Below the pieces are notes generated by a model. That model did not search any database. It was not told the DNA's origin and worked only from the letters and a program-made list of their open reading frames with translations. Both the position numbers and the translations under genes were made by a program. From Gammaproteobacteria bacterium (GTDB lineage: Bacteria > Pseudomonadota > Gammaproteobacteria > J044), in NCBI GenBank assembly GCA_026995955.1, contig JALWNJ010000084.1, forward strand, positions 1 through 7,180: 7,180 nt of DNA. The letters are read 5' to 3'. This document shows, one piece after another, positions 1-5,883 of this stretch. Numbering within the stretch: position 1 is the first letter of the stretch; each line of letters opens with the position of its first letter.

Positions 1-441
1 CCGGTAACGCGCCTCCTGAATCCGTACCTTGCGACCGTCGGGGCCGATCAGCCAGGCCTCGCGCAGCACGGCGCCGTCCATGGCCTTCATCTCGATGTCC
101 AGCGCCAGGAACAGGCGGTTGCCGATCATGCGCAGGTCCATGTCCTGCACATACCCCCGGATGTCGGGCGTGGGCAGGGCCACACGGCGCAACAGCCGCC
201 GTTCGCCTGTTTTTGCATCGGCCTCGAGAATGCGTACTTCGACGCGATCGCGGGCGTGTTCCAGACCTTCGCGCCAGACGAATGCCTGGAAAAAGCCGAA
301 TCGTTCGCCCTGTTGCCAGATGCCGAGGCTCTTGGCCAGGAAAAGCTCGCTGGTCGGCGGGGCGTTTTCTGTCTGGCCGATGGCCGGGAGAAAGAGCGTG
401 CCCAGCAGGATCAGCAGGGCAGGAAGGTTGGGCTGTCTCAT
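1..441 (-). CDS. Secreted protein of unknown function (partial, C-terminus beyond left edge)
   Basis: The first 147 residues are visible and the frame stays open to the window edge. The N-terminus is a typical Sec signal peptide: Arg2, a hydrophobic core at residues 8-19, and a likely cleavage site after A-I-G at residue 22. The product is therefore probably periplasmic or secreted. The mature part is rich in charged residues and alternates short hydrophobic stretches (for example FGFFQAFVW near 48-56 and RLFLALDIEM near 109-118), suggesting a beta-rich fold. I do not recognise a domain. The ATG overlaps the stop of the upstream M15 peptidase in an ATGA arrangement, and a GGAGG sits five bases before the ATG inside the peptidase gene. 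The two genes are therefore almost surely co-transcribed and translationally coupled. A role with the peptidase in the envelope is an inference from position only. Confidence 0.75.
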   Translation of the reverse strand, partial: MRQPNLPALLILLGTLFLPAIGQTENAPPTSELFLAKSLGIWQQGERFGFFQAFVWREGLEHARDRVEVRILEADAKTGERRLLRRVALPTPDIRGYVQDMDLRMIGNRLFLALDIEMKAMDGAVLREAWLIGPDGRKVRIQEARYR

Positions 442-782
442 GGTGCCTCCAGATGGCATGGATCCCACCGGGTACGGAAGTTACCGCCCCAAATCAGGCC
501 GTGTTTTCGAGCCAGTTCCGAAAGGTCGCGGTAGAATTTGTGATCCCGGTTTTCGGTATAACCTGTCTGGCGGTCGATGAGATCGACGGCCTTGCCTTGC
601 AGGTGTTTGCTTGTTGGGCTTGCGACGCCTTTTCTTACCAAGCGGAGATTTTCTTCTTCTGTCCGGAGGCCCCAGACAATGCGGATACTCCAGCCACGGT
701 TTTCCATCTCGGAGATGACCTTTTCCACTTTGTTTCGGAATTCGGGCTGGAGGCCATAGAGTTTTTCCATTCCGACAGGCAT
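438..782 (-). CDS. M15 family zinc metallopeptidase (D-Ala-D-Ala carboxypeptidase / L-Ala-D-Glu endopeptidase-like)
   Basis: This 114-residue protein carries the M15 peptidase signature, in a family that cleaves peptidoglycan stem peptides. SKHLQGKAVD (58-67) fits SxHxxGxAxD and supplies zinc ligands His60 and Asp67. WGGNFRTRWDPCHLE (98-112) supplies the catalytic acid Asp107 and third ligand His110 in a D-x-x-H motif, as in phage T5-type endolysins. The length suits a bare catalytic domain. No signal peptide or cell-wall-binding domain is visible, so export is unexplained; endolysins and their domesticated relatives share this feature. The ATG at 782 is preferred because AGGGAGGA lies about four bases upstream; the next in-frame ATG at 770 would be too far from it. 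The gene is about 53% GC (159 of 300 bases, 481-780), lower than its neighbours, consistent with horizontal or prophage origin. Whether it acts as an endopeptidase or a carboxypeptidase cannot be told. Confidence 0.88.
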   Translation of the reverse strand: MPVGMEKLYGLQPEFRNKVEKVISEMENRGWSIRIVWGLRTEEENLRLVRKGVASPTSKHLQGKAVDLIDRQTGYTENRDHKFYRDLSELARKHGLIWGGNFRTRWDPCHLEAP

Positions 783-811
783 GTGTCCTCCCTGATCTCT
801 GTGTCGTAGAT

Positions 812-817
812 ATTCTA
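812..817 (-). promoter_or_regulatory. Candidate -10 box of the peptidase promoter
   Basis: On the minus strand this reads TAGAAT, five of six matches to TATAAT. It would place the transcript start near 805 and give a leader of about 23 bases containing the AGGGAGGA ribosome site of the M15 peptidase. No good -35 hexamer lies 17 bases upstream, which fits a promoter needing an activator such as the CRP-type protein whose site lies just upstream. The surrounding bases are AT-rich compared with the rest of the window. Confidence 0.45.
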
Positions 818-837
818 TCTTACATCTGTGTTCTGGG

Positions 838-853
838 TGTGAACTGCATCACA
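838..853. promoter_or_regulatory. CRP/Vfr-type operator (TGTGA-N6-TCACA)
   Basis: The sequence TGTGAACTGCATCACA contains both conserved half-sites of the CRP recognition palindrome with the canonical six-base spacer, a 10 of 10 core match. The outer bases (GG upstream, GT downstream) do not extend the AT-rich flanks of the E. coli consensus. It lies between the rep stop codon and the peptidase promoter. Its centre at 845.5 is about 40.5 bases before the start site predicted from the TAGAAT box, close to the -41.5 position of class II CRP sites. It could also form a 5-base stem, but no T-run follows, so it is not a convincing terminator for rep. Confidence 0.5.
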
Positions 854-857
854 GTGC

Positions 858-2861
858 TCAGAACAGCTCCTTCAGCGCCGCCAGATGGGCGCGACCGGTC
901 TCGCGCTTCTCTTCCTCGCTGACCTCGCGCCGGTCTTCCCATTCCAGGTGCTCCGGCGGCAGTTCCTCGAGGAAGCGGCTGGGCTCGCATTCGACCTCCT
1001 CGCCGTAGCGCTGGCGGCTGCGGGCGAAGGTGAGCGTGAGGCTCTGGCGCGCGCGGGTGATGCCGACATAGGCCAGCCGGCGCTCCTCCTCGATGCCGTC
1101 TTCCTCCAGGCTGGTGCGGTGCGGCAGCAGCTCCTCCTCCATGCCGACCAGGAACACATGCGGGAACTCCAGGCCCTTGGCGGCGTGCAGGGTCATCAGG
1201 TGCACGCCGTCTGCCTCGTTCTCGCCGGCCTGGCGGTCGAGGATGTCCATAAGCGTCATGTGGTTGACCAGATCGGCCAGGGTCGGGTCGTCCTTCTCCC
1301 GCGCCAGACGGCCCATCCACTCCAGCACCTCGCGCACGTTCTCGCGCCGCTTCTCCGCCACCTTTTCGTTGCTGCTGGTCTCGTACAGCCAGGTCTCGTA
1401 CTCCGATTCCTCGATCAGCCGGCGCGCGGCGGCCACCGGGTCGTCCTCGGCCTCGCGCATGCGCTCGCCGATCCAGTCGCGGAAATGGGCCAGACGCTGG
1501 CGCGGGGCGGCGCGCAGCTGCTGGGCCAGGCCGATCTCGCCGCAGGCGGCGAACAGGCTCACCCCGCGCCGGTTGGCGTATTCGCCCAGTTTCTCCAGCG
1601 TGGCGGGGCCGATCTCGCGGCGCGGGGTGTTGATGATGCGCAGAAAGGCGGCATCGTCGTCGGGGTTGGCCAGCAGGCGCAGATAGGCCAGCGTGTCCTT
1701 GACCTCGGCGCGGTCGAAGAAGGACTGGCCGCCGCTCAGGTGATAGGGGATGTTGTGCTCGCGCAGTACCTTCTCGAAGGGCCTGGCCTGGAAGTTGCCA
1801 CGGTAGAGGATGGCGTAATCGCGGTATTCCGTACGGTGGCGGAAGCGGTGCCTGAGGATCTCGCTGACGACCTTCTCGGCCTCGCGTTCGGCATTGGCGC
1901 AGGGAATGACGCGGATCTTCTCGCCCTCGCCCAGGGCGCTCCACAGGCGCTTTTCGAACACATGCGGGTTGTTGCCGATGAGACGGTTGGCGCTGTCGAG
2001 GATGGTGTTCACGGAGCGGTAGTTCTGCTCCAGCTTGATCAGCCGCAGGGTGGGGAAGTCGTCCTGCAGGCGGGCCAGGTTCTCCGGCCGCGCGCCGCGC
2101 CAGGCATAGATGCTCTGGTCGTCGTCGCCCACCGCCGTGAAGGCGCCGCGCACCCCGCTGAGCAGGCGCACCAGCTCGTACTGGCAGAGATTGGTGTCCT
2201 GGTATTCGTCGATGAGCAGGTAGTGCAGCCGTTGCTGCCAGCGCTCCAGCGCCTCCGGGTGCTGCTGGAACAGGCGCGTGGGCAGCACGATGAGGTCGTC
2301 GAAGTCGACGGCGTTGTAGGCGCGCAGCATGCGCTGGTAGTGGGCGTAGAGGCGCGCGATGGCCTGTTCCTCGTCGTCCCCGGCCTGCTGCAGGGCCTGT
2401 TCCGGGTCGAGGAAGTCGTTCTTCCAGCGCGAGATGGTCCAGCGCGCGTGTTCGGCCTGGTCGGCCAGCGCCTCCTGCTTGTGCGTCAGCTCGCGGATCA
2501 GGCCCAGGCTGTCGGCGCTGTCGAAGATGGTGAAACCGGGATTGTAGCCGAGCAGGTCCAGCTCGCGGCGAACGATGTTCAGGCCCAGGGTGTGGAAGGT
2601 GGACACGGTGAGCCCGCGCGACTCATCGCGCGACAGCAGCCGGCCGACACGCTCCTTCATCTCGCGCGCGGCCTTGTTGGTGAAGGTGATGGCGGCGATG
2701 TGGCGCGGCGCCATGCCGCATTCGCGGATCAGCCAGCCGATCTTGTGGGTGATGACGCGGGTCTTGCCGCTGCCGGCGCCGGCCAGCACCAGCAGCGGCG
2801 TGCCGATGTGGGTGACGGCCTCGCGCTGCTGCGGGTTGAGTTCGTCGAGCCGGTCCTTCAA
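858..2861 (-). CDS. rep: ATP-dependent DNA helicase Rep (SF1A)
   Basis: Rep is a 3'-5' single-strand DNA translocase that associates with the replisome and removes protein roadblocks ahead of forks. All UvrD/Rep motifs are present in order: Q motif LNPQQREAV (9-17), Walker A AGAGSGKT (27-34, Lys33), Ia ITFTNKAAREMKERV, Walker B DEYQDT (218-223), III GDDDQSIYAWRGA (245-257), IV LEQNYRS (277-283), V LMTLHAAKGLEF (555-566) and VI EERRLAYVGITRAR (592-605). The sequence tracks E. coli Rep rather than UvrD throughout (NNPHVFEKRLW, REIGPATLEKLGE, YETWLYETS), and 667 residues is close to the E. coli length of 673. The start is placed at TTG 2861, just before the conserved LDELNPQQ. No in-frame ATG exists between the argF end and the Walker A motif; the next Met (about residue 50) would remove it. 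CTG at 2870 is an alternative. No strong ribosome site is visible, so translation is probably coupled to argF. Confidence 0.95.
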   Translation of the reverse strand: MKDRLDELNPQQREAVTHIGTPLLVLAGAGSGKTRVITHKIGWLIRECGMAPRHIAAITFTNKAAREMKERVGRLLSRDESRGLTVSTFHTLGLNIVRRELDLLGYNPGFTIFDSADSLGLIRELTHKQEALADQAEHARWTISRWKNDFLDPEQALQQAGDDEEQAIARLYAHYQRMLRAYNAVDFDDLIVLPTRLFQQHPEALERWQQRLHYLLIDEYQDTNLCQYELVRLLSGVRGAFTAVGDDDQSIYAWRGARPENLARLQDDFPTLRLIKLEQNYRSVNTILDSANRLIGNNPHVFEKRLWSALGEGEKIRVIPCANAEREAEKVVSEILRHRFRHRTEYRDYAILYRGNFQARPFEKVLREHNIPYHLSGGQSFFDRAEVKDTLAYLRLLANPDDDAAFLRIINTPRREIGPATLEKLGEYANRRGVSLFAACGEIGLAQQLRAAPRQRLAHFRDWIGERMREAEDDPVAAARRLIEESEYETWLYETSSNEKVAEKRRENVREVLEWMGRLAREKDDPTLADLVNHMTLMDILDRQAGENEADGVHLMTLHAAKGLEFPHVFLVGMEEELLPHRTSLEEDGIEEERRLAYVGITRARQSLTLTFARSRQRYGEEVECEPSRFLEELPPEHLEWEDRREVSEEEKRETGRAHLAALKELF

Positions 2862-2866
2862 GGCCG

Positions 2867-3772
2867 TCAGGCCATCAGGTATTCGAGCAGAGCCTTCTGC
2901 GCGTGCAGGCGGTTGCCGGCCTCCTGCCAGACCACGCTCTGCGGGCCCTCCAGCACCTCGGCGGTGACCTCTTCCTCGCGGTGTGCCGGCAGGCAGTGCA
3001 TGAACAGCGCGTCGTCGTCGGCCAGCGCCATCAGTGCGCTGTTGACCTGGAACGGGGCGAAGGCGGCGGCGCGGCGCGCCTGTTCCTCCTCCTGGCCCAT
3101 GCTGGCCCACACATCGGTGACCACCAGGTTGGCGTCGCGCGCGGCCTCGGCGGCGTCGTGCAGGATGCGCACCCGGTCGCCGGCGCGGGCGACGATGTCG
3201 GCCTCCGGCTCGTAGCCCTCGGGGCAGGCGATGTCGAGCCGGAAGTCGAAGCGGATGGCGGCATTGATGTAGGAGTGGCACATGTTGTTGCCGTCGCCGA
3301 TCCAGGCCACCTTGGCACCACGGATGTCACCGCGCAGCTCGAACCAGGTCTGCATGTCGGCCAGCAGCTGGCAGGGGTGGAAGCGGTCGGTGAGCGCGTT
3401 GATCACGGGCACGCGGGAATACGCGGCAAAGCGCTCGATCTTCTCGTGCTCGAAGGTGCGGATCATCACGCCGTCCACCATCTCGGACAGCACGCGCGCG
3501 GTGTCCTCGATGGGCTCGCCGCGGCCGAGCTGGGTGTCGCGTGGCGACAGGAACAGGGCGTGGCCGCCGAACTGGGTCATGCCGGTCTCGAAGGAGACGC
3601 GGGTGCGGGTGGAGGACTTCTCGAACACCATGGCCAGGGTGCGGTTCTTCAGCGGCTCGAAGATCTCGCCGCGCCGTACCATGGCCTTGAGCTCGATGGC
3701 GCGCTCAATGAGGCGGCGCAGGGTGTCGCTGTCGAGGTCCAGCAGGGTGAGAAAGTGCTGTGTCCGGTTCAT
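2867..3772 (-). CDS. argF: Ornithine carbamoyltransferase (anabolic)
   Basis: Cytoplasmic enzyme that converts ornithine and carbamoyl phosphate to citrulline in arginine biosynthesis. At 301 residues it has the normal length. The carbamoyl-phosphate loop SSTRTR is at 53-58, followed by [16 protein letters not shown] (132-135) contributes to the same pocket. [13 protein letters not shown] (157-169) marks the ornithine domain, DVWASMGQE (220-228) is the ornithine-binding SMG loop, and HCLPAH (259-264) holds the catalytic Cys260. The SMG loop and HCLP separate it from aspartate carbamoyltransferase. The ATG overlaps the argD stop by 4 bases (ATGA), and a GGAGGA in the end of argD lies about nine bases upstream, so translation is coupled. 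The stop lies 5 bases before the TTG start of rep. Anabolic function is inferred from the pairing with argD and the absence of arcA or arcC. Confidence 0.97.
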   Translation of the reverse strand: MNRTQHFLTLLDLDSDTLRRLIERAIELKAMVRRGEIFEPLKNRTLAMVFEKSSTRTRVSFETGMTQFGGHALFLSPRDTQLGRGEPIEDTARVLSEMVDGVMIRTFEHEKIERFAAYSRVPVINALTDRFHPCQLLADMQTWFELRGDIRGAKVAWIGDGNNMCHSYINAAIRFDFRLDIACPEGYEPEADIVARAGDRVRILHDAAEAARDANLVVTDVWASMGQEEEQARRAAAFAPFQVNSALMALADDDALFMHCLPAHREEEVTAEVLEGPQSVVWQEAGNRLHAQKALLEYLMA

Positions 3773-4959
3773 GCCTCTTGCTCCTCCGCGAGGAAGTCGC
3801 GGATCAGGGTACCGACCCGATCGACGACAAGGTCGGCCTCTTCGTCGGTGAGGATCAGGGGGGGCAGCAGGCGCACCACGCGCTCGGCGGTGACATTGAT
3901 CAGCAGCCCGGCCTCCAGGGCGTGGCCCACCAGTTCGCCGCAGGGCCGATCCAGTTCGATGCCCAGCATCAGCCCCAGGCCGCGGATGTCGCGCACGCCG
4001 TCCACCCCCGCGAGACGCTCGCGGAAGGCCTGCTGCATGCGTGCGCCCAGCTCGGCCGCGCGGGCCGGCAGGTCTTCGGCCTGCAGGGTGTCCAGCACGG
4101 CCAGCCCGGCGGCGCAGGCCAGCGGATTGCCGCCGAAGGTGGAGCCGTGGCTGCCCGGCATCAGTACCTCGGCCGCCAGCCCGCGTGCCAGACAGGCACC
4201 GATGGGCACGCCGTTGCCCAGCGCCTTGGCCAGGGTGAGCACATCCGGCTGCAACTCCGCATGGTGCTGGAAGGCGAACAGCCTGCCGGTGCGTCCCATG
4301 CCGGTCTGGATCTCGTCCAGCATCAGCAGCCAGCCCTGTTCGTCGCAGATCTCGCGCAGCCCGGCCAAATGGCCCGGGTCGGGCACCCGCACGCCGCCCT
4401 CGCCCTGGACCGGCTCCACCAGCACGGCGACCACGCTGCGGTTGTTGGCGGCGATGGTGCGGATCGCCTCCAGGTCGTCGTAGGGGGCGCGCACGAAGCC
4501 GCGCAGCAGGGGCTCGAAGCCGGCCTGCACGCGGCGGTTGCCGGTGGCGGTGAGGGTGGCCAGGGTGCGGCCGTGGAAGCTGCCCTCCATGACGACGATG
4601 GCCGGCTCCTCGATGCCCTGGTTGTGGCCATAGAGGCGGGCCAGCTTGATCGCGGCCTCGTTGGCCTCGGCACCGGAATTGGCGAAGAACACGCGGTCCA
4701 TGCCGGCCGCCGCGCAAAGCCGCGTGCCCAGCGCCTCCTGCTGCGGGATACGGTACAGGTTGGAGGTGTGCACCAGCTCGCCGGCCTGGCGGCACAGGGC
4801 CTCGCGCACCGCCGGATGCGCATGGCCCAGGCTGCACACGGCGATGCCGGACAGGGCGTCGAGGTAGCGCCGGCCCCCGGCATCCTCCAGCCAGGCACCC
4901 TCGCCGCGGACGAAGGCCACCGGCAGGCGGCTGTAGGTGTTCATCAGATGGTCGTTCAT
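3769..4959 (-). CDS. argD: Acetylornithine aminotransferase (class III, PLP-dependent)
   Basis: Transfers an amino group from glutamate to N-acetylglutamate semialdehyde to give N2-acetylornithine; many ArgD enzymes also serve as the succinyldiaminopimelate aminotransferase of lysine synthesis. The 396 residues match the family. Visible marks are [17 protein letters not shown] (8-24), the cofactor phosphate loop SGAEANE (95-101), FHGRT (128-132), VEPVQGEGG (181-189), [11 protein letters not shown] with Asp215 facing the PLP ring nitrogen, [13 protein letters not shown] with the PLP lysine Lys245 (families more often show GGG after KAL), and [12 protein letters not shown] (273-284). The start at 4959 is preferred over in-frame upstream codons because GAGGCAGGAG directly precedes it and [14 protein letters not shown] resembles known N-termini. 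An upstream ATG at 5049 would read through the promoter and hairpin. It is first gene of argD-argF-rep. Confusion with ornithine or GABA aminotransferase is unlikely given argF next door. Confidence 0.95.
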   Translation of the reverse strand: MNDHLMNTYSRLPVAFVRGEGAWLEDAGGRRYLDALSGIAVCSLGHAHPAVREALCRQAGELVHTSNLYRIPQQEALGTRLCAAAGMDRVFFANSGAEANEAAIKLARLYGHNQGIEEPAIVVMEGSFHGRTLATLTATGNRRVQAGFEPLLRGFVRAPYDDLEAIRTIAANNRSVVAVLVEPVQGEGGVRVPDPGHLAGLREICDEQGWLLMLDEIQTGMGRTGRLFAFQHHAELQPDVLTLAKALGNGVPIGACLARGLAAEVLMPGSHGSTFGGNPLACAAGLAVLDTLQAEDLPARAAELGARMQQAFRERLAGVDGVRDIRGLGLMLGIELDRPCGELVGHALEAGLLINVTAERVVRLLPPLILTDEEADLVVDRVGTLIRDFLAEEQEA

Positions 4960-4971
4960 GGCTCCTGCCTC

Positions 4972-5002
4972 AAAACGAAAACCGGCAGCGCCTGGCTGCC
5001 GG
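4972..5002 (-). promoter_or_regulatory. Leader hairpin with T-runs before argD
   Basis: On the minus strand CCGGCAGC pairs perfectly with GCTGCCGG (arms 4982-4989 and 4995-5002, five-base loop) and is followed directly by TTTTCGTTTT, then the argD ribosome site. By shape it is an intrinsic terminator, but the predicted argD start site (near 5006) is only a few bases before it. It could therefore be a stabilising 5' hairpin of the argD mRNA, a control element, or a back-up terminator for transcription arriving from the membrane-protein gene. Confidence 0.55.
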
Positions 5003-5012
5003 GAAACCGCAA

Positions 5013-5040
5013 ATTGTACCGCGCCGGGAGAAAACGGCAA
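5013..5040 (-). promoter_or_regulatory. Candidate sigma70 promoter of argD-argF-rep
   Basis: The minus strand shows TTGCCG (5035-5040, four of six to TTGACA), a 16-base spacer and TACAAT (5013-5018, five of six to TATAAT). Transcription would start near 5006, giving a leader of roughly 46 bases to the argD ATG. It sits just downstream of the strong terminator of the preceding gene, as expected for an independent operon. No ARG-box-like palindrome was recognised by eye. Confidence 0.55.
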
Positions 5041-5061
5041 GCCCGCCATGGGCCCGGCTGC

Positions 5062-5094
5062 AAAAAGGAAGGCCCGGCACGGGGCCGGGCCTTC
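5062..5094 (-). terminator. Rho-independent terminator of the membrane-protein gene
   Basis: A perfect 11-base GC-rich stem (GAAGGCCCGGC at 5068-5078 and GCCGGGCCTTC at 5084-5094, five-base loop) is followed on the minus strand by one C and then TTTTT (complement of 5062-5066). It starts 24 bases after the stop codon of the PuuD-like gene. There is no T-run on the plus strand side, so it works only leftward. Confidence 0.9.
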
Positions 5095-5118
5095 ACGGGT
5101 CTTGCCGGGTTGCCGTGA

Positions 5119-5733
5119 TCAGAACGGTGTCGGCAGGCCGTGCGCGTAGCCGGTCATGCCGAGCAGCATGGGGATCGACAGCAGGGTGTTGGTGCGCGAG
5201 GCCATCAGGGCCACGGTCTTGGCCCTGGCGATCTCGTCGGCGCTGTGCTCCTTTCCGTCGAGGCCGAGAATCTTCTTCTGGTTGGGCCAGATCAGCACCC
5301 ACACATTGAACAGCATGATGGTGCCGAGCCAGGCGCCCATGCCGATGACCGAGGTGCTGGTGGCGAAGGTGAAACCTTCGAAGGTAAAGGCCGGAACCAG
5401 GATGCCCATCTTGAACAGGGCCGCGGCACCCGACAGCCAGGTCAGCACGGCCGCCCAGCGGAACCACAGCAGGGCGCGCGGGGCCACGTACTTGTTGATG
5501 GCGGCCGGCCCCGGCTCCTTGTCGGCCAGCGCCTTGGCCACGGCCGGCACCTGCACGAAGTTGAAGTAGTACAGCAGGCCGATCCAGGTGATGCCGACAA
5601 TCACATGGAACCAGACGGTCCATTCGATGGGGCTGCTGTTGATCTGTTCGCTCTGGCCGAGCAGGAAGGCAATGACCAGGGCGAGGATGACGCCGGATAC
5701 GAGGGTACCGGTAATGGATTTCAGCGGGTTCAT
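5119..5733 (-). CDS. PuuD-like urate hydroxylase N-terminal family membrane protein
   Basis: This 204-residue protein has about five membrane helices (near 9-26, 38-57, 88-108, 127-149, 181-198). The pattern matches the membrane domain of urate hydroxylase PuuD (Urate_ox_N): WFHVIVGITWIG (41-52) with His43 in a helix, APRALLWFRWAAVLTWLSG (84-102), GAWLGTIMLFNVWVLIWPNQ (133-152) and a C-terminal block ending in YAH with His198. Classical PuuD proteins are longer and carry a C-terminal cytochrome c domain with CxxCH; none is here. Urate oxidation is therefore not established, and a haem- or electron-transfer-related role is only an inference from the conserved histidines. No purine-degradation genes are next to it. 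The ATG at 5733 follows a near-perfect AGGAGGTG about nine bases upstream. The gene appears monocistronic, with its own terminator. Confidence 0.8.
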   Translation of the reverse strand: MNPLKSITGTLVSGVILALVIAFLLGQSEQINSSPIEWTVWFHVIVGITWIGLLYYFNFVQVPAVAKALADKEPGPAAINKYVAPRALLWFRWAAVLTWLSGAAALFKMGILVPAFTFEGFTFATSTSVIGMGAWLGTIMLFNVWVLIWPNQKKILGLDGKEHSADEIARAKTVALMASRTNTLLSIPMLLGMTGYAHGLPTPF

Positions 5734-5793
5734 GCGGATAGCACCTCCTGAGCTTGTGAATCTTTTGTTGGTATGAAGCGGGAATGGCCGAGC

Positions 5794-5822
5794 ATTTTAC
5801 TAGGGATGCGGGGCCGGGGAAA
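5794..5822 (-). promoter_or_regulatory. Possible promoter of the PuuD-like gene
   Basis: The minus strand reads TTTCCC (5817-5822, three of six to the -35 consensus), 17 bases, then TAAAAT (5794-5799, five of six to the -10 consensus). The start would be near 5787, with a leader of about 54 bases. The -35 match is weak, so this is tentative; the -10 is the best one in the divergent region on this strand. Confidence 0.35.
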
Positions 5823-5839
5823 GGGTCGTGTGCATCCCT
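5802..5839. repeat. Inverted repeat in the divergent intergenic region
   Basis: AGGGATGC (5802-5809) is repeated exactly as its reverse complement GCATCCCT (5832-5839) with a 22-base spacer. It overlaps the candidate leftward promoter and lies just before a possible rightward -10 box (TATGAT, 5849-5854). It could bind a dimeric regulator or be a chance palindrome in GC-rich DNA. Confidence 0.35.
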
Positions 5840-5848
5840 GCGGGGGAT

Positions 5849-5854
5849 TATGAT
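5849..5854 (+). promoter_or_regulatory. Possible -10 box of the hydantoinase B gene
   Basis: TATGAT matches the -10 consensus at five of six bases and would start transcription near 5861, about 23 bases before the GTG start. No recognisable -35 hexamer is found 16-18 bases upstream, so an activator or another promoter may be needed. Confidence 0.3.
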
Positions 5855-5883
5855 AGTCCAAAGCGTCCTTCGGAGCCTGTTTC

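Noticed and set aside
213..809. Plus-strand open frame (198 residues) opposite the M15 peptidase
   Set aside because: It overlaps the peptidase with intact M15 motifs and the CRP-like promoter region, and shows no domain or ribosome site of its own.
838..853. Palindrome after rep as a transcription terminator
   Set aside because: The stem is only five base pairs and no T-run follows on the minus strand; the operator reading fits better.
885..3215. Very long plus-strand open frame (776 residues) opposite rep and the end of argF
   Set aside because: It is antisense to two genes with full sets of catalytic motifs. Its product is low-complexity in Ala, Val, Gly, Leu and Gln, as expected from high-GC codon bias, and no domain is recognisable.
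2862..3281. N-terminal extension of rep in the same frame up to an ATG at 3281
   Set aside because: The extra 140 residues lie inside argF in another frame and are Arg/Gly/Pro-rich noise; starting at 2861 gives the normal Rep length.
4960..5049. N-terminal extension of argD to an ATG at 5049
   Set aside because: It would translate the promoter and hairpin, adds residues not typical for ArgD, and ignores the GAGGCAGGAG ribosome site directly before 4959.
3760..5118. Plus-strand open frame (452 residues) opposite argD
   Set aside because: It is antisense to a complete argD, runs through the argD promoter, hairpin and terminator, and has no recognisable fold or ribosome site.
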